Source: Streptomyces sp. NBC_01549 (GTDB lineage: Bacteria; Actinomycetota; Actinomycetes; Streptomycetales; Streptomycetaceae). From it: DNA of 64,000 bases. The notes under the pieces are model-generated. The model did not search any database, had not been told where the DNA came from, and saw only the letters and a list, made by a program, of their open reading frames with translations. Shown here piece by piece: positions 52,569 through 62,203 of this stretch. The stretch is taken from assembly GCF_026339955.1 (NCBI RefSeq), contig NZ_JAPEPW010000001.1, forward strand, positions 3,250,501 to 3,314,500, given 5' to 3'. Each line of letters opens with the position of its first letter. Within the stretch, counting starts at the first letter, position 1. Both the position numbers and the translations under genes were made by a program.

Positions 52569-54668
52569 ATGCGGTGGTTGGTGGGGTGGAGCAGTACCGC
52601 CGCCAGAGCGCTCGAGACCGGCTCGGCGGGTGCCACCGGAAGCGACGGCGAGACCGTGCACCCGGTGGGCTCCCAACTCCTGTGGGGCGACCCCGATCCG
52701 CTCTGGGCGGTCGGCGACTGGCGCCCCGACGAGGTCCGCGTCATCAAGGCCGACGCGCAGAACCGGATCGCGGTCCTCGGCACCTGCGGGGCGAGCGACG
52801 AGGAACTCAAGGTCGGTCTCTTCGCCGCGCGCGGCGGGGCACTGCGCCACCTCACCGCCTGGTCCGGCAGCTACACCGCCGTCGTCCAGGTCGGCCGGCG
52901 CACCACCGTCGCGGGTGACCTCGCGGGCGCACGGCCCGTCTTCTACACCCCCTGGGCGGGCGGTACGGCCTACGCGACCGCCGCCCTGCCCCTCGCCGAC
53001 CTCATCGAGGCCAACCTCGACTTCGGGCACCTGGCCGCGCTGCTCGCGGCCCCCGACGTACCGGCCGCGGTCCACGACTCGACCCCGTACGACGGCGTGC
53101 GGCGCATTCCGCCGGGGCATGCGCTGATCTTGCGCGCGGGTGCCCGCGAGATCGCCGGCTACGAGCCCGTCGCCTCCCTCGCCGTCGCCGCGCCCACCGC
53201 GGACCCCGACAGGGCGGTGGACGGCGTCCGGGACGCCCTCGTGGAGGCCGTACGCGCGCGTCTCGCCGCTCCCCGGCACGTACCCGGGAGCGACATCGAC
53301 CCCGGGCCCGTACCCGGGATGGGGCCCGCGGAGCGGCGCGCGGCGCGCGGGATGCCCGTACCGGGAATCGGGGCCGACCTCTCCGGAGGGCCCGCTTCCG
53401 GGACGCTGGCCCTGCTCGCGGCGGGGCTGCCGGGGGCGCCCGGCACGGTCCTGGGGCACGGCACGGGCGCCGGCGAGCGGCTCCTCGCCGTCACCTTCAA
53501 CGACCTCGCCGTCCGCGGACGGGAGGCCGAGGTGGAGCGGGCCGGGACGCTCGCCGCGAACCCCAGGCTGCACCATGTGGTCGTCGCCGGGGGCGAGGAG
53601 ACGCTTCCGTACGCCGACCTGGAGGGGCCGCTGACGGACGAGCCGGGGCCGTCGCTGGTGACGGCGGCCCGGCACCGCGCGCGGCTGTCCTCCGGCAGCG
53701 CGGACCACTTCACCGGATACGGGGCCCGGCAGGTGCTGGACGCGCACCCCGCCCGGCTGGCCGACCTGCTGATGGACCGCAAGAGACGCCATCTGGTGCG
53801 ACCCGTCGCCGCGCTGGCGAAGGCGGACGGGTCCGTCATGGTCCCCGCACGCGTGTACGGCGCCGCGCGCAAGCTCGCCCGTACGCCGTACCGGACCGGC
53901 GTCGACGTCCTCGCCGACCGGTTGCTGCACCGGCGCTTCGAGGAACCGGGCGGCGCGGTGGGTGCGTCGCTCGCTGCGCTCGCCTGGGCCAGGCCTGGCC
54001 CCGCGGCGCGTTGGCTCACCGGTGAGGCGCTGGCTGAAGTATCGGTTCGCCTACAAGGAGCCGCAGGTCGGACGGGGGCGGTCGGTCCCGGGCAGCGGCC
54101 CGGTGACTTCCGTGCACGGGCGGCGCTCGCGCGCCACGCCGCCGATCTTCGCGTCCTGGAGCAGGCCGCCGAGATCCGCTTCCAGCGGCTGCACGCGCCG
54201 TTCCTGGACAACCAGGTCGTGCGCGCGTGCCGTGAGTTGCCGGAGGCGCTGCGGGTTCAGCCCGGGGCGCGTGCGGCGATCCTCCGGACCGTCCTGGAGG
54301 GCGCGGGGGTGGCCGACCTGCCGCCTGGCTGGGGCGCGCCGTCGCATGCGTCGTCGGCGGCGGCCGCGCGAACGGGGCTGCGGGTGGCCGCGGATTCCCT
54401 GATCGCCTTGTTCGACACCCCTCTGCTGGCGCAGGCGGGGCTCGTCGAGGCACGGGTGGTCCGCAAGGCCCTGCGGGCGGCCGCGGCGGGGGAGCCGCTG
54501 CCGCTGGACGGGCTCGCGGATCTGGTCTCCCTGGAACTGTGGCTGCGCCGCCTGCTGGCCCGCCGCGGCACATGCTGGACGGGCACGCCCGCCCGGCAAC
54601 GGGCCGTACCCGCGGGGATCGTGCCGCAGGGGCGGGCGTTGGGGGCGGGGGCCGGGGGGCGGGGCTAG
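52569..54668 (+). CDS. asparagine-synthetase-like protein with altered active-site motifs
   Basis: A 699-residue protein shaped like asparagine synthetase B and lasso-peptide cyclases. N-terminal Ntn-like domain (1-200): it starts MRWLVGWSS with no catalytic Cys2; WSGSYTAVVQVGRRTTVAGD and GARPVFYT match the fold. C-terminal synthetase domain: the PPi loop, normally SGGxDS, reads DLSGGPASGTLALLAAG. An insert rich in Pro/Gly precedes it. LTDEPGPSL and GSADHFTGYGARQVLDAHP stand where DEPxA and GDGGDE lie in relatives. FLDNQVVRACRELPEAL is well kept. No lasso precursor, PqqD-like or protease gene is adjacent. It may be a divergent amide-forming enzyme or a non-catalytic regulator. ATG 52569 chosen for the family start. 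Confidence 0.8.
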   Translation: MRWLVGWSSTAARALETGSAGATGSDGETVHPVGSQLLWGDPDPLWAVGDWRPDEVRVIKADAQNRIAVLGTCGASDEELKVGLFAARGGALRHLTAWSGSYTAVVQVGRRTTVAGDLAGARPVFYTPWAGGTAYATAALPLADLIEANLDFGHLAALLAAPDVPAAVHDSTPYDGVRRIPPGHALILRAGAREIAGYEPVASLAVAAPTADPDRAVDGVRDALVEAVRARLAAPRHVPGSDIDPGPVPGMGPAERRAARGMPVPGIGADLSGGPASGTLALLAAGLPGAPGTVLGHGTGAGERLLAVTFNDLAVRGREAEVERAGTLAANPRLHHVVVAGGEETLPYADLEGPLTDEPGPSLVTAARHRARLSSGSADHFTGYGARQVLDAHPARLADLLMDRKRRHLVRPVAALAKADGSVMVPARVYGAARKLARTPYRTGVDVLADRLLHRRFEEPGGAVGASLAALAWARPGPAARWLTGEALAEVSVRLQGAAGRTGAVGPGQRPGDFRARAALARHAADLRVLEQAAEIRFQRLHAPFLDNQVVRACRELPEALRVQPGARAAILRTVLEGAGVADLPPGWGAPSHASSAAAARTGLRVAADSLIALFDTPLLAQAGLVEARVVRKALRAAAAGEPLPLDGLADLVSLELWLRRLLARRGTCWTGTPARQRAVPAGIVPQGRALGAGAGGRG

Positions 54669-54714
54669 GGCCCGGGTCGTCGTGCGGCTGTCGTGTGGCC
54701 ATCGTGTGGCCGTC

Positions 54715-54837
54715 GGTGGGTCGGGGCCGTGCCGGTACGTCGAGCACGTCGCCGCCGGATCAGACCTTGCCCTACAGGGAGCCGCTTCCAGGCCCGAACG
54801 TAAGCGACGCGCTTACGACGCACCGGCACGGACCCTT
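54715..54837. repeat. dispersed ~125-bp element with inverted ends, copy 2
   Basis: It aligns over its whole length with 24432-24556, sharing GGTGGGTCGGGGCCGTGCCG, TACGTCGAGC, GGATCAGAC, GGGAGCCGCT and CGAACGTAAGCGACG. The inner CGTAAGCGACGCGCTTACG is a perfect dyad in this copy. Its ends are inverted repeats. It sits 47 bp after the preceding gene. Confidence 0.7.
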
Positions 54838-54882
54838 CCGTATGGGGGCGGCTGCGGGCCGGTGGGGGCGGAGGGGCCGATC

Positions 54883-54902
54883 GCGCAGTTCCCCGCGCCC
54901 CT
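54883..54902 (+). repeat. dispersed 20-bp motif, copy 2
   Basis: GCGCAGTTCCCCGCGCCCCT, identical to 54974-54993 and to the complement of 50327-50346. Confidence 0.7.
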
Positions 54903-54973
54903 GGGGCGGGACTTCGCCCTCGGATCCGCCGCCCGCCCGGATTCGTTTGGCCGCCGGCCGGTGGGGGCTGGTC

Positions 54974-54993
54974 GCGCAGTTCCCCGCGCCCCT
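54974..54993 (+). repeat. dispersed 20-bp motif, copy 3
   Basis: A third identical copy, 91 bp from copy 2. Region 54838-55213 otherwise holds only G/C-rich spacer and the promoter of the next gene. Confidence 0.7.
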
Positions 54994-55213
54994 GAAAGGG
55001 GCCACACCCCACCCACCCCGGCCCGCACCTTCAGTCTGTCCGGTGTTTGAGGACGAGGCTGTTCAGGCCGATCGGGGGTTTGGGGGCGGAGCCCCAAAGT
55101 GGGGATGGGACGGGTAGGGGTGGCGGGGGCGGAGAACCTGCGCGCAGCCCCGGTGCGGAGGCCCGCCGAGGAAACCCTCGGCTCCACGCACCGGGCGAGG
55201 TGAGAATAGGCGG

Positions 55214-58200
55214 GTGCGGTACAGAATCCTGGGGGTCGCCCAGGCGGAGGATGATCAGGGGGCCCCGGTCGGGCTGGGCGGCCCCCGCGTACGGGCTTTG
55301 CTCACGGCGCTCGCCCAACGAGCGGACCGCACGACCACCCCCCAGACCCTGATCGACGAGGTATGGGCGGACGATCCCCCGCTGGACGCCCCGGCCGCGC
55401 TGCAGGCCCTGGTCGGCCGCCTGCGCCGGGCGATCGGCAAGGACGCGGTCGTCTCGGAGACGGGCGGCTACCGGTTGCGGGTCACCAAGGACGACGTGGA
55501 CCTGCGTGTCTTCGAGCGGCTGGTAAGGGAGGGCAAGGCCGCCCTGGAGCGCGGCGACGCGACCACCGCCGCCCACACCCTGTGCGAAGCCCTCGCCCTG
55601 TGGCGCGGCCCGGCCCTCGCGGACCTCCCCGACCGCGACGCCGGGACCCGCCTGGACGCGCTCCGTCTGGAGGCGACACGCGCGCGTATCGACGCGGACC
55701 TGCGACTGGGGCGCGCCCCGGACGTCGTACCGGAGTTGAAGGAGTTGACGACGGCCCACCCGTACGACGAGGCCCTGCACGCCCTGTTCATCCGCGCCCT
55801 GCGCGACGCGGGCCGGGGAGCGGACGCGCTCGCCGCGTACGAGGGGGTGCGCCGCGCCCTCCAGGAGGGTCTGGGGGCGGATCCCGGTGGGGAACTGCGG
55901 AGCCTGCACGCGGAGTTGCTGGCCCCGGCGGGCGAGGGCGGGCCGGGGCCCGTACCCCCGTATGCCGGTGATCGGGTACGGAGGGAAGGGGACGGCACGG
56001 AGGTGTCCGCCCGCAGCGGCGGGCGCGTCGACCCCGGCTCCTTCGAAGAGAGGCCGATTCCGAGCCCGACGCAGGACGGACACCTCCGCCCCGGCCCCGG
56101 CTCACACCCCCACCCACGCCCCGACCCCGAACGCACCGGCAACCTCCGCCCCCGCCTGAACTCCTTCGTCGGCCGGGAACCCGAACTCGACGCGATCCGT
56201 TCGGATGTGCAGAGGGCACGCCTGGTCACGCTGACCGGACCGGGCGGTTCGGGAAAGACCCGCCTCGCCGAGGAAGCCGCCGCCGGGCTTCCGCAGGCGT
56301 GGCTGGTCGAGCTGGCCCCGCTCGACCGGCCCGGGGCGGTCCCGGGCGCGGTGGTCAGCGCCCTCGGTCTGCGCGAGACCGTGCTGATGACCAGCGAGAT
56401 GTCGATGGCCGGCCAGAGCGACCCGCTCGGCCTGCTCGTCGAGTACTGCGCCCCGCGCAGTCAGCTCCTGATCTTTGACAACTGCGAGCATGTCATCGGC
56501 GCCGCCGCCGCGCTCGCGGAGATTCTGCTCACCCGCTGCCCGGGGCTCACCATCCTCGCCACCAGCCGTGAACCCCTCGGCGTGCCCGGCGAGTTGGTGC
56601 GCCCGGTCGAGCCCCTGCCGCCCGACCCCGCCCGCCGGCTGTTCATGGAACGCGCGGCGGCCGTACGTCCCGACGCCGACGCCGCGCTCCACGACTTCGA
56701 GGCGGTGGACGAGATCTGCCGACGGCTCGACGGCCTGCCCCTGGCCATCGAGCTGGCCGCTGCGCGGCTGCGACTGCTGACGCCCCGCCAGATCGCCGAC
56801 CGGCTCGACGACCGTTTCCGGCTGCTCACTTCCGGAAGCCGTACGGCGCTGCCCCGCCAGCAGACCCTGCGCGCGGTCGTCGACTGGTCCTGGGACCTGC
56901 TCGACGAGCGGGAGCGGGCCGTGCTGTGCGAGGCGTCCGTCTTCGCGGGCGGCTGGGATCTCACGGCCGCCGAAGCCGTGTGCACCGGTTCCAGTGCCGG
57001 TGCGGTCGCCGGCGGCGTGGCCGATCTCGTCGGGGCGCTCGTCGACAAGTCACTGATCGTCGCGACCCCGTCCGCTCCGTACGACGAGGACGGCAGTGGC
57101 GGCATGCGGTACCGCATGCTGGAGACGATCCACGAGTACGCCATCGAGCGCGCCGCCGAAGTCCCCGAGCTGCGTGCCGCGGCCGAGCGGCGCCATCGTG
57201 CGTGGGCGCTCGATCTCGTCGAGGAGGCCGAGCCGCTGCTGCGCTCCGCCGCGCAGCTGCCCTGGATCCACCGCCTGGAGACCGAGCTCGACAACATCCG
57301 GGCGGCCCTGCACCGCGCGATCGTCGCCGGTGCGGAGGAGGACGCCGGTGCGCTCGTCCTCGCCATGGGCTGGTTCTGGTGGCTGCGCAACTTCCGCCGC
57401 GAGGGCGGGGAATGGACGGACCGCGTGCTGCGGCTGGGTGCGGCGCTCGACGCGACGGGCGCCGTGTCCGAGGCGAACGGGTCACACGGGGGCGCCTGTG
57501 GCGCCGGTGGCGACCTCTTCGCCGACCTGGACCGCTTCGACCCGCTGGCGGCCTTCCTCGACGCCCCGGACCACGAGGAGTCCCATCCGCTGCACGGCAT
57601 GCGGATGCGGGTGCGCATGCTGCACCTGTTCATGCTGGTGGAGACCGATCCGTTGGACACGGGGGCGTATCCGTGGATTCCGGAGTACATCCTGCGGGTG
57701 CGGGACTTCTTCGAGAAGGGCGGTCCGGACGCGGCGACCATGCCGGGCATCGTCTGGCCGTTGACCGCCTTCTTCCTGAGCGGTTGGGGCGACGTGGGTC
57801 CGTCGATGGACGCGGCGCTGGCCAACTGCCGTGTGTACGGAGGGGAGTGGGAGGTCGGCGTCACCCTGATGTTCCGTACGCACATGGTCGTCGACGCCCC
57901 GGGCGGCATGCTGGGCGTGGACGACGACCTCGCGGAGCTGCGGGTGCTCGGCCGGCGGGTCGGCGACCGCTGGGTGCGCGCCCAGGTGTGCAGCGCCGCG
58001 GGGGAGACGGCCATGGCGCGCGGTCTCTACGAGGAGGCCAAGGGCGAGTACGAGGAGGCGCTGCGGCTTGCCTTCGAGGTCGGCGCGTACGCCGAGACGC
58101 CCTTCCTCATGGCGCGGCTGGCCGAGCTCGCCTACCGCGCGGGTGATCGCTCGCGGGCGCTGACCGCCCTGGACGAGGCGAACGCCGCGGCCGAACGGTA

Positions 58201-58729
58201 CAGCGTGACGGACTCCCGCGCCTTCGTCCGCCTGCTCCGCGCCCAGCTGGCCCTGGACGACGGCGAGGTCGCCTTCGCGCGCGAACAGTGGGAGCAGGCG
58301 TGCGAGATGACCGCCCGCGGCACCCCGCCGCCGCAGTTCATGGCGGCGCTGAACTGGGTCGAGGCGCTCGTGACGGCCGCCGAGTCCGGCCCGGAGCCCG
58401 GCCTGCGCAAGATGGTCGACGCGTTGGCCGCGGCGGTGACGGGGCGGTGCGCCGACGTGGTGACGGCGAGTTTCGTCGAGAGCACGGCGGGCCTGCTGTC
58501 CGAGCTCGGCGACCATCCTCGAGCGGCCCGTCTGCTTGCCGCCGGCACGTCTTGGCGCGGCGGTAACCCTCGTCCCGCCCCGGAGCGCACCGGCGCCGAG
58601 CGTACGGAGGCCGCCGCGCGTGCCGCCCTCGGCCCCGTCCGCCATGAGTCCGAGCGGACGACGGGGGCGGGCCTCACTCAGGCCGACGCCCTGCGGGAAC
58701 TCGGGGAGGCGCTGAAGGAGTACGAGTAA
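55214..58729 (+). CDS. large AfsR/SARP-type transcriptional regulator
   Basis: 1171 residues. An OmpR-type winged helix (residues 1-92; LIDEVWADDPPLDAPAALQA, VSETGGYRLRV) is followed by a bacterial transcriptional activation domain (95-245; VDLRVFERLVREGKAALERG). A Pro/Gly/Arg linker comes next. An NB-ARC ATPase (about 315-600) has Walker A TGPGGSGKTRLAEEA near 340, LLIFDNCEHVIGAAAALAE (Walker B), TILATSREPLGVPGE and LPLAIELAAARLRLLTP. A helical TPR-like sensor part then runs to the end. This is the AfsR architecture that controls secondary metabolism. GTG start at 55214. A single gene; no biosynthetic cluster is next to it, so its target is elsewhere or pleiotropic. Confidence 0.93.
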   Translation: MRYRILGVAQAEDDQGAPVGLGGPRVRALLTALAQRADRTTTPQTLIDEVWADDPPLDAPAALQALVGRLRRAIGKDAVVSETGGYRLRVTKDDVDLRVFERLVREGKAALERGDATTAAHTLCEALALWRGPALADLPDRDAGTRLDALRLEATRARIDADLRLGRAPDVVPELKELTTAHPYDEALHALFIRALRDAGRGADALAAYEGVRRALQEGLGADPGGELRSLHAELLAPAGEGGPGPVPPYAGDRVRREGDGTEVSARSGGRVDPGSFEERPIPSPTQDGHLRPGPGSHPHPRPDPERTGNLRPRLNSFVGREPELDAIRSDVQRARLVTLTGPGGSGKTRLAEEAAAGLPQAWLVELAPLDRPGAVPGAVVSALGLRETVLMTSEMSMAGQSDPLGLLVEYCAPRSQLLIFDNCEHVIGAAAALAEILLTRCPGLTILATSREPLGVPGELVRPVEPLPPDPARRLFMERAAAVRPDADAALHDFEAVDEICRRLDGLPLAIELAAARLRLLTPRQIADRLDDRFRLLTSGSRTALPRQQTLRAVVDWSWDLLDERERAVLCEASVFAGGWDLTAAEAVCTGSSAGAVAGGVADLVGALVDKSLIVATPSAPYDEDGSGGMRYRMLETIHEYAIERAAEVPELRAAAERRHRAWALDLVEEAEPLLRSAAQLPWIHRLETELDNIRAALHRAIVAGAEEDAGALVLAMGWFWWLRNFRREGGEWTDRVLRLGAALDATGAVSEANGSHGGACGAGGDLFADLDRFDPLAAFLDAPDHEESHPLHGMRMRVRMLHLFMLVETDPLDTGAYPWIPEYILRVRDFFEKGGPDAATMPGIVWPLTAFFLSGWGDVGPSMDAALANCRVYGGEWEVGVTLMFRTHMVVDAPGGMLGVDDDLAELRVLGRRVGDRWVRAQVCSAAGETAMARGLYEEAKGEYEEALRLAFEVGAYAETPFLMARLAELAYRAGDRSRALTALDEANAAAERYSVTDSRAFVRLLRAQLALDDGEVAFAREQWEQACEMTARGTPPPQFMAALNWVEALVTAAESGPEPGLRKMVDALAAAVTGRCADVVTASFVESTAGLLSELGDHPRAARLLAAGTSWRGGNPRPAPERTGAERTEAAARAALGPVRHESERTTGAGLTQADALRELGEALKEYE

Positions 58730-58763
58730 GGAGCATGAGGCGGGGGCGAGGGAGCAGCTCGGC

Positions 58764-60743
58764 TCACTGGCACCGGAACTTCGACTCCGCCCAGTTCGCA
58801 AGGGCTACCGCGTCGAAGTTCCGGTGCGGTGCGACGACCAGCCGAACCGTTGTGCGGCCGGTGAGGCTCACATGCACGGGGATCGCGGGGTCGCCGCCCT
58901 CGACCAGTGGCGACTGCCACAGGCGGACTCCGTCGGCGTACACGGAGAAGCTCACCCGGCCGAGGCCCGGCGTCAGGTCGTCCACACCGACGAGCGCGTC
59001 GTACGCCGAGCAGCTGCGATTGAGGTCGATGGTGACGGACGACCCGCCGTGCACGGTCACGCCGTGCGTGTACTGCCGACCCGCGATCGACACCCCCCAC
59101 CGCTGCCACACCCAACTGCTCTCGTCGAGCCGCATCTCGGGCTTGGTGTGGTCGCCGGTGAACTTCAGCTCGTTCCACCGGTAGACGACCGGCGCGGGAG
59201 GCGGTGGCGGGGTGGGCTCGGGCGTCGGAGTGGGCGCCGGTCTGGGGGTCGGCTTCGGCTTCACCTGCGTCGGCGTGGGGGACGACTTGGGCGTGGGCTC
59301 GGGCGTGGGCTCGGGGGGCGGGGTCGCAGTCGAGGTCGGGCTGGGTGTCGGCGCGGGGGCCACCACCGGGGGCTGTGGCGCGGGCTTCTTCGACGGAGCG
59401 GGCGTCGGCGTCGGCTGTGGCGCTTCGGCCACCGGCGAGGTGGCCGGCGGCTTGGCTTCGGGCCTCTGGGCCTCGGGCCTCTTGGCCGGGCTGCCGTTGC
59501 CGACGAGGGCGAGCGCCACCGCCGCCGCGGCCACCGTGACGACTCCCGCCGCGATACCTGCCTTGACCGGCGCCCCGAGCCCCTCCGAGGCGGCCGCGCC
59601 GCCCCCGGCACTCGCCCCGCCCGCCCCGCCGCTCACCGCCGCGGCGCCGACCGCGCCCGCTCCGGCGCCACCGGCGATGAGCGCGACGGCCTTCGCGTAC
59701 CCGGCGGCACCGAACCAACCGATGACCGCGACCGGTACGACCGCGGGGATCCCGCTGGCGACTTCCTTGATCTGGCCCGCGGCCAGTCGGCACTTGGCGC
59801 ACTCCTCCAAGTGCTTGCGCAACCCGCGCTCGGCCCGGATGCGCAAGCCGCCGCGGGCATAGGCGCCGAGCCGGTCGGCGTAGCGTGCGCACTCCTCGTC
59901 CATGGTGAGCCTGGCGCTGACATGTGCCTGGAGGTAGGCCTGTTTGAGGCCCTCGCGGGCGCGGCTGGCCAGGACGCGGGTGCCGTTGGCGTCGAGCCCG
60001 AAGAGCGTGGCGACCTCGCTCGGGGACTCGTCCTCGACCTCCGTGTGCCACAGCACGGCCTGCCAGCGCTCCGGCAGTGACCGGAACGCCCGCATGGCCA
60101 TCGACTGCTCGGCCTCGTGCATCGCCCGTACGTCGGCGCCCAGGTCCATCGCGTCGTCGTCGGACACCTCGGAGGCACGCGAGGCGTGCGCGGCGAACAC
60201 CGCGAAGTCGTCGACCAGTTGCTCGTGCTTCGCGGACTTCGTCCAGTCGGCGGCGACACGGCGGAGGGTCGTGAGCAGATACGCGCGTACGGCGTGCTCG
60301 GGGCCGTGGCCCCGGCGGACCGCCTGGAGCATGCGGGCGAAGACCTCGGCGGTGAGGTCGTCCGCGGTGTGCGCGTCCCGGCAGCAGGTACGGGCATAGC
60401 GACGGACGGCTTCCGCGTGACGGCGGTACAACTCCTCGTACGCCGTGTCGTCGCCCGCGCGCATCCGCTCGATCAGATCGGCGTCGGAGGGCGGCAGCTC
60501 GATCGGGGGCGGCAGGACCGGACCGACGTCACGCCGGTCGAGCCGGTCGCGCTGCGCCGGAACGCTGGGGTCCCTCGAAGCACCGGAAGCGCCAGAAGTA
60601 CCAGGACCGGAAGCACGCGGCGTACCCGAGGGTTCCGGGGTGATGTCCGACGGACGGCCCTGGCTCGGTACCTGTCGCGAGGGCGGCCCACCGGCCTCCG
60701 CGCCACCGTCATCGAGTGACTCGTCCCGCCCGTCAACGCTCAT
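58764..60743 (-). CDS. ECF sigma factor with zinc-finger, membrane and NPCBM-like domains (ECF52 type, SCO4117-like)
   Basis: 659 residues. A disordered N-terminus comes first, then sigma region 2 (about 87-157; DDTAYEELYRRHAEAVRRYA, TADDLTAEVFARMLQAV). Sigma region 4 (about 212-272) has RSLPERWQAVLWHTEVEDES. A zinc-finger anti-sigma-like motif HLEECAKC is at about 311-318, two hydrophobic segments at about 333-352 and 394-416, and a Pro/Thr/Lys-rich wall-spanning linker at about 418-525. The C-terminal NPCBM-like carbohydrate-binding domain has LDESSWVWQRWGVSIAGRQY. Sigma and anti-sigma parts are thus in one membrane protein. The paralogue group is known as ECF52 in streptomycetes. ATG 60743 chosen; ribosome site weak. 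Confidence 0.9.
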   Translation of the reverse strand: MSVDGRDESLDDGGAEAGGPPSRQVPSQGRPSDITPEPSGTPRASGPGTSGASGASRDPSVPAQRDRLDRRDVGPVLPPPIELPPSDADLIERMRAGDDTAYEELYRRHAEAVRRYARTCCRDAHTADDLTAEVFARMLQAVRRGHGPEHAVRAYLLTTLRRVAADWTKSAKHEQLVDDFAVFAAHASRASEVSDDDAMDLGADVRAMHEAEQSMAMRAFRSLPERWQAVLWHTEVEDESPSEVATLFGLDANGTRVLASRAREGLKQAYLQAHVSARLTMDEECARYADRLGAYARGGLRIRAERGLRKHLEECAKCRLAAGQIKEVASGIPAVVPVAVIGWFGAAGYAKAVALIAGGAGAGAVGAAAVSGGAGGASAGGGAAASEGLGAPVKAGIAAGVVTVAAAAVALALVGNGSPAKRPEAQRPEAKPPATSPVAEAPQPTPTPAPSKKPAPQPPVVAPAPTPSPTSTATPPPEPTPEPTPKSSPTPTQVKPKPTPRPAPTPTPEPTPPPPPAPVVYRWNELKFTGDHTKPEMRLDESSWVWQRWGVSIAGRQYTHGVTVHGGSSVTIDLNRSCSAYDALVGVDDLTPGLGRVSFSVYADGVRLWQSPLVEGGDPAIPVHVSLTGRTTVRLVVAPHRNFDAVALANWAESKFRCQ

Positions 60744-61049
60744 CGCGGAAAGCCCCCGCCTGCACACTCGGACCCGAATACCGGGACAGAGTGCCACACG
60801 CTTCAGGGACGGGACCCCGCCCCACGGACCAACCACTCGTCCGTGGGGCGTTGCCACACGACAGCACTAGTGGTCACTCGTTTGGGGAATAGTCAATAAA
60901 GTCTCCCCGTAAGCCAGTTGCCGCTACGACCGGAATGTGCCGATTTGGATCGCGTCACCGAAGTCACCCGGCTCGCCCGGGCCACTCAGGTGACCCCGGT
61001 TCGCCTCACGCCGACCGCCGTCACGCCGACCGCCGTCACGCCGGCCCCG

Positions 61050-61829
61050 TCACGCCGGACGCGAGCGCAGCCCCTCCAGCAGGATGTCCAGCAGCCGGGC
61101 CGAGGCCGCGGCCTGCTGGGCGGCATCCGGCAGCGAGGGCGCCGCCGTGGCTATGACCAGCAGTACGTCCGCCACGGTCACGTCCGCTCGCAGCTCGCCC
61201 GCCGCACGCGCCCGATCCACCAGCCGGCCCACCACGTCGAGCAGCGCGGCCGCACCGGCGTCGTCGGCCACCGCGGCCATGGCCTCCTGCTCGGGCACCG
61301 ACCGCTGCTCGACGAGCCGGAGCTCGGGGGCGGGCTGGGACCGCTGCTGCGGCACCCGCGCCTCGTCCACCAGGGGCCCCTCCTCCGCGACGCCGACCCG
61401 CAGCACCTGCGGCGGCAGCAGCCGCCCGGCACCCGAGGCCACCGACGTACGCAGGAAGCGCGAGAGGGCCGACCACGGCTCGTCCTCCTGACCGAGCGCC
61501 GCGCGCGCCTGGTCGGTCAGCCGGGAGGTCTCTTCCTCGGCTATCCGACGGACCAGGACGTCCTTGCTCGGGAAGCGCCGGTACACCGTGCCGACGCCGA
61601 CCCGGGCGCGCCGCGCCACGTCCTCCATCGGCGCGCCGTACCCCAGCTCGCCGAAGACCTCGCGCGCCGCGCGCAGTACGTGCTCCAGATTGCGCTGTGC
61701 GTCCACCCGTAGCGGCGTCGTCCGCGATCCGTCCATCGGACCGCGGCCATTGCCGCTCGCTGCCGCGCCGACCGTGCCACCGGATGCGATGGCAGACGCG
61801 GAAGACCAACGAGAGTCCTGAATGTGCAT
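61050..61829 (-). CDS. atrA: TetR-family regulator AtrA
   Basis: A 259-residue TetR-family protein. A low-complexity N-terminus (MHIQDSRWSSASAIASGG) is followed by the helix-turn-helix LEHVLRAAREVFGELGYGAP, then MEDVARRARVGVGTVYRRFP. A helical ligand-binding part follows. The sequence and the position between the SCO4117-like sigma gene and ndh fit AtrA, the activator of actII-ORF4 and of developmental genes in S. coelicolor. ATG 61829 has GGGGG upstream; the longer frame to 61964 is not supported. Divergent from ndh across 374 bp with no other gene. Confidence 0.9.
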   Translation of the reverse strand: MHIQDSRWSSASAIASGGTVGAAASGNGRGPMDGSRTTPLRVDAQRNLEHVLRAAREVFGELGYGAPMEDVARRARVGVGTVYRRFPSKDVLVRRIAEEETSRLTDQARAALGQEDEPWSALSRFLRTSVASGAGRLLPPQVLRVGVAEEGPLVDEARVPQQRSQPAPELRLVEQRSVPEQEAMAAVADDAGAAALLDVVGRLVDRARAAGELRADVTVADVLLVIATAAPSLPDAAQQAAASARLLDILLEGLRSRPA

Positions 61830-62203
61830 AAGCGTTCCCCCGGTAATGACGTCTCCCCCCGGAGACTCTCCCCGCCATTGGTAGCCGGAGCGTGCGGAAC
61901 AAGCTTGATTCACGAACCCGTCGAGCGGACTCGTCGAGCGCATCCCCCTACACCCCGTCGACACACGAACATAGTTGAGTGGGGGTCAATTCAGAAGGGG
62001 CAGGTTCCGCACGGAGCGCCCCCCGATCGGAGTACGGGTCGGTTACCTCCCGATTACGCCCCCTCCGAACCCCCCGAACATCCCCGCTGACCTGCGCACT
62101 CTTCTCGCACTCCGGCAATCCGGCCAACCCCTCGGGCCCTCGACGGCCGGTCACACAAATTGTCGAGCCTGTGGACAAACTCAAGAGCGGGGTGCGTCAT
62201 GGG

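Noticed and set aside
52569..54668. A lasso-peptide biosynthetic cluster
   Set aside because: Only a cyclase-like protein is present, with altered motifs. No precursor peptide, PqqD-like or transglutaminase-type protease gene is seen within 5 kb.
55214..58729. A biosynthetic gene cluster around the AfsR-like regulator
   Set aside because: The neighbours are housekeeping or developmental genes; no synthase, tailoring or resistance genes lie beside it.
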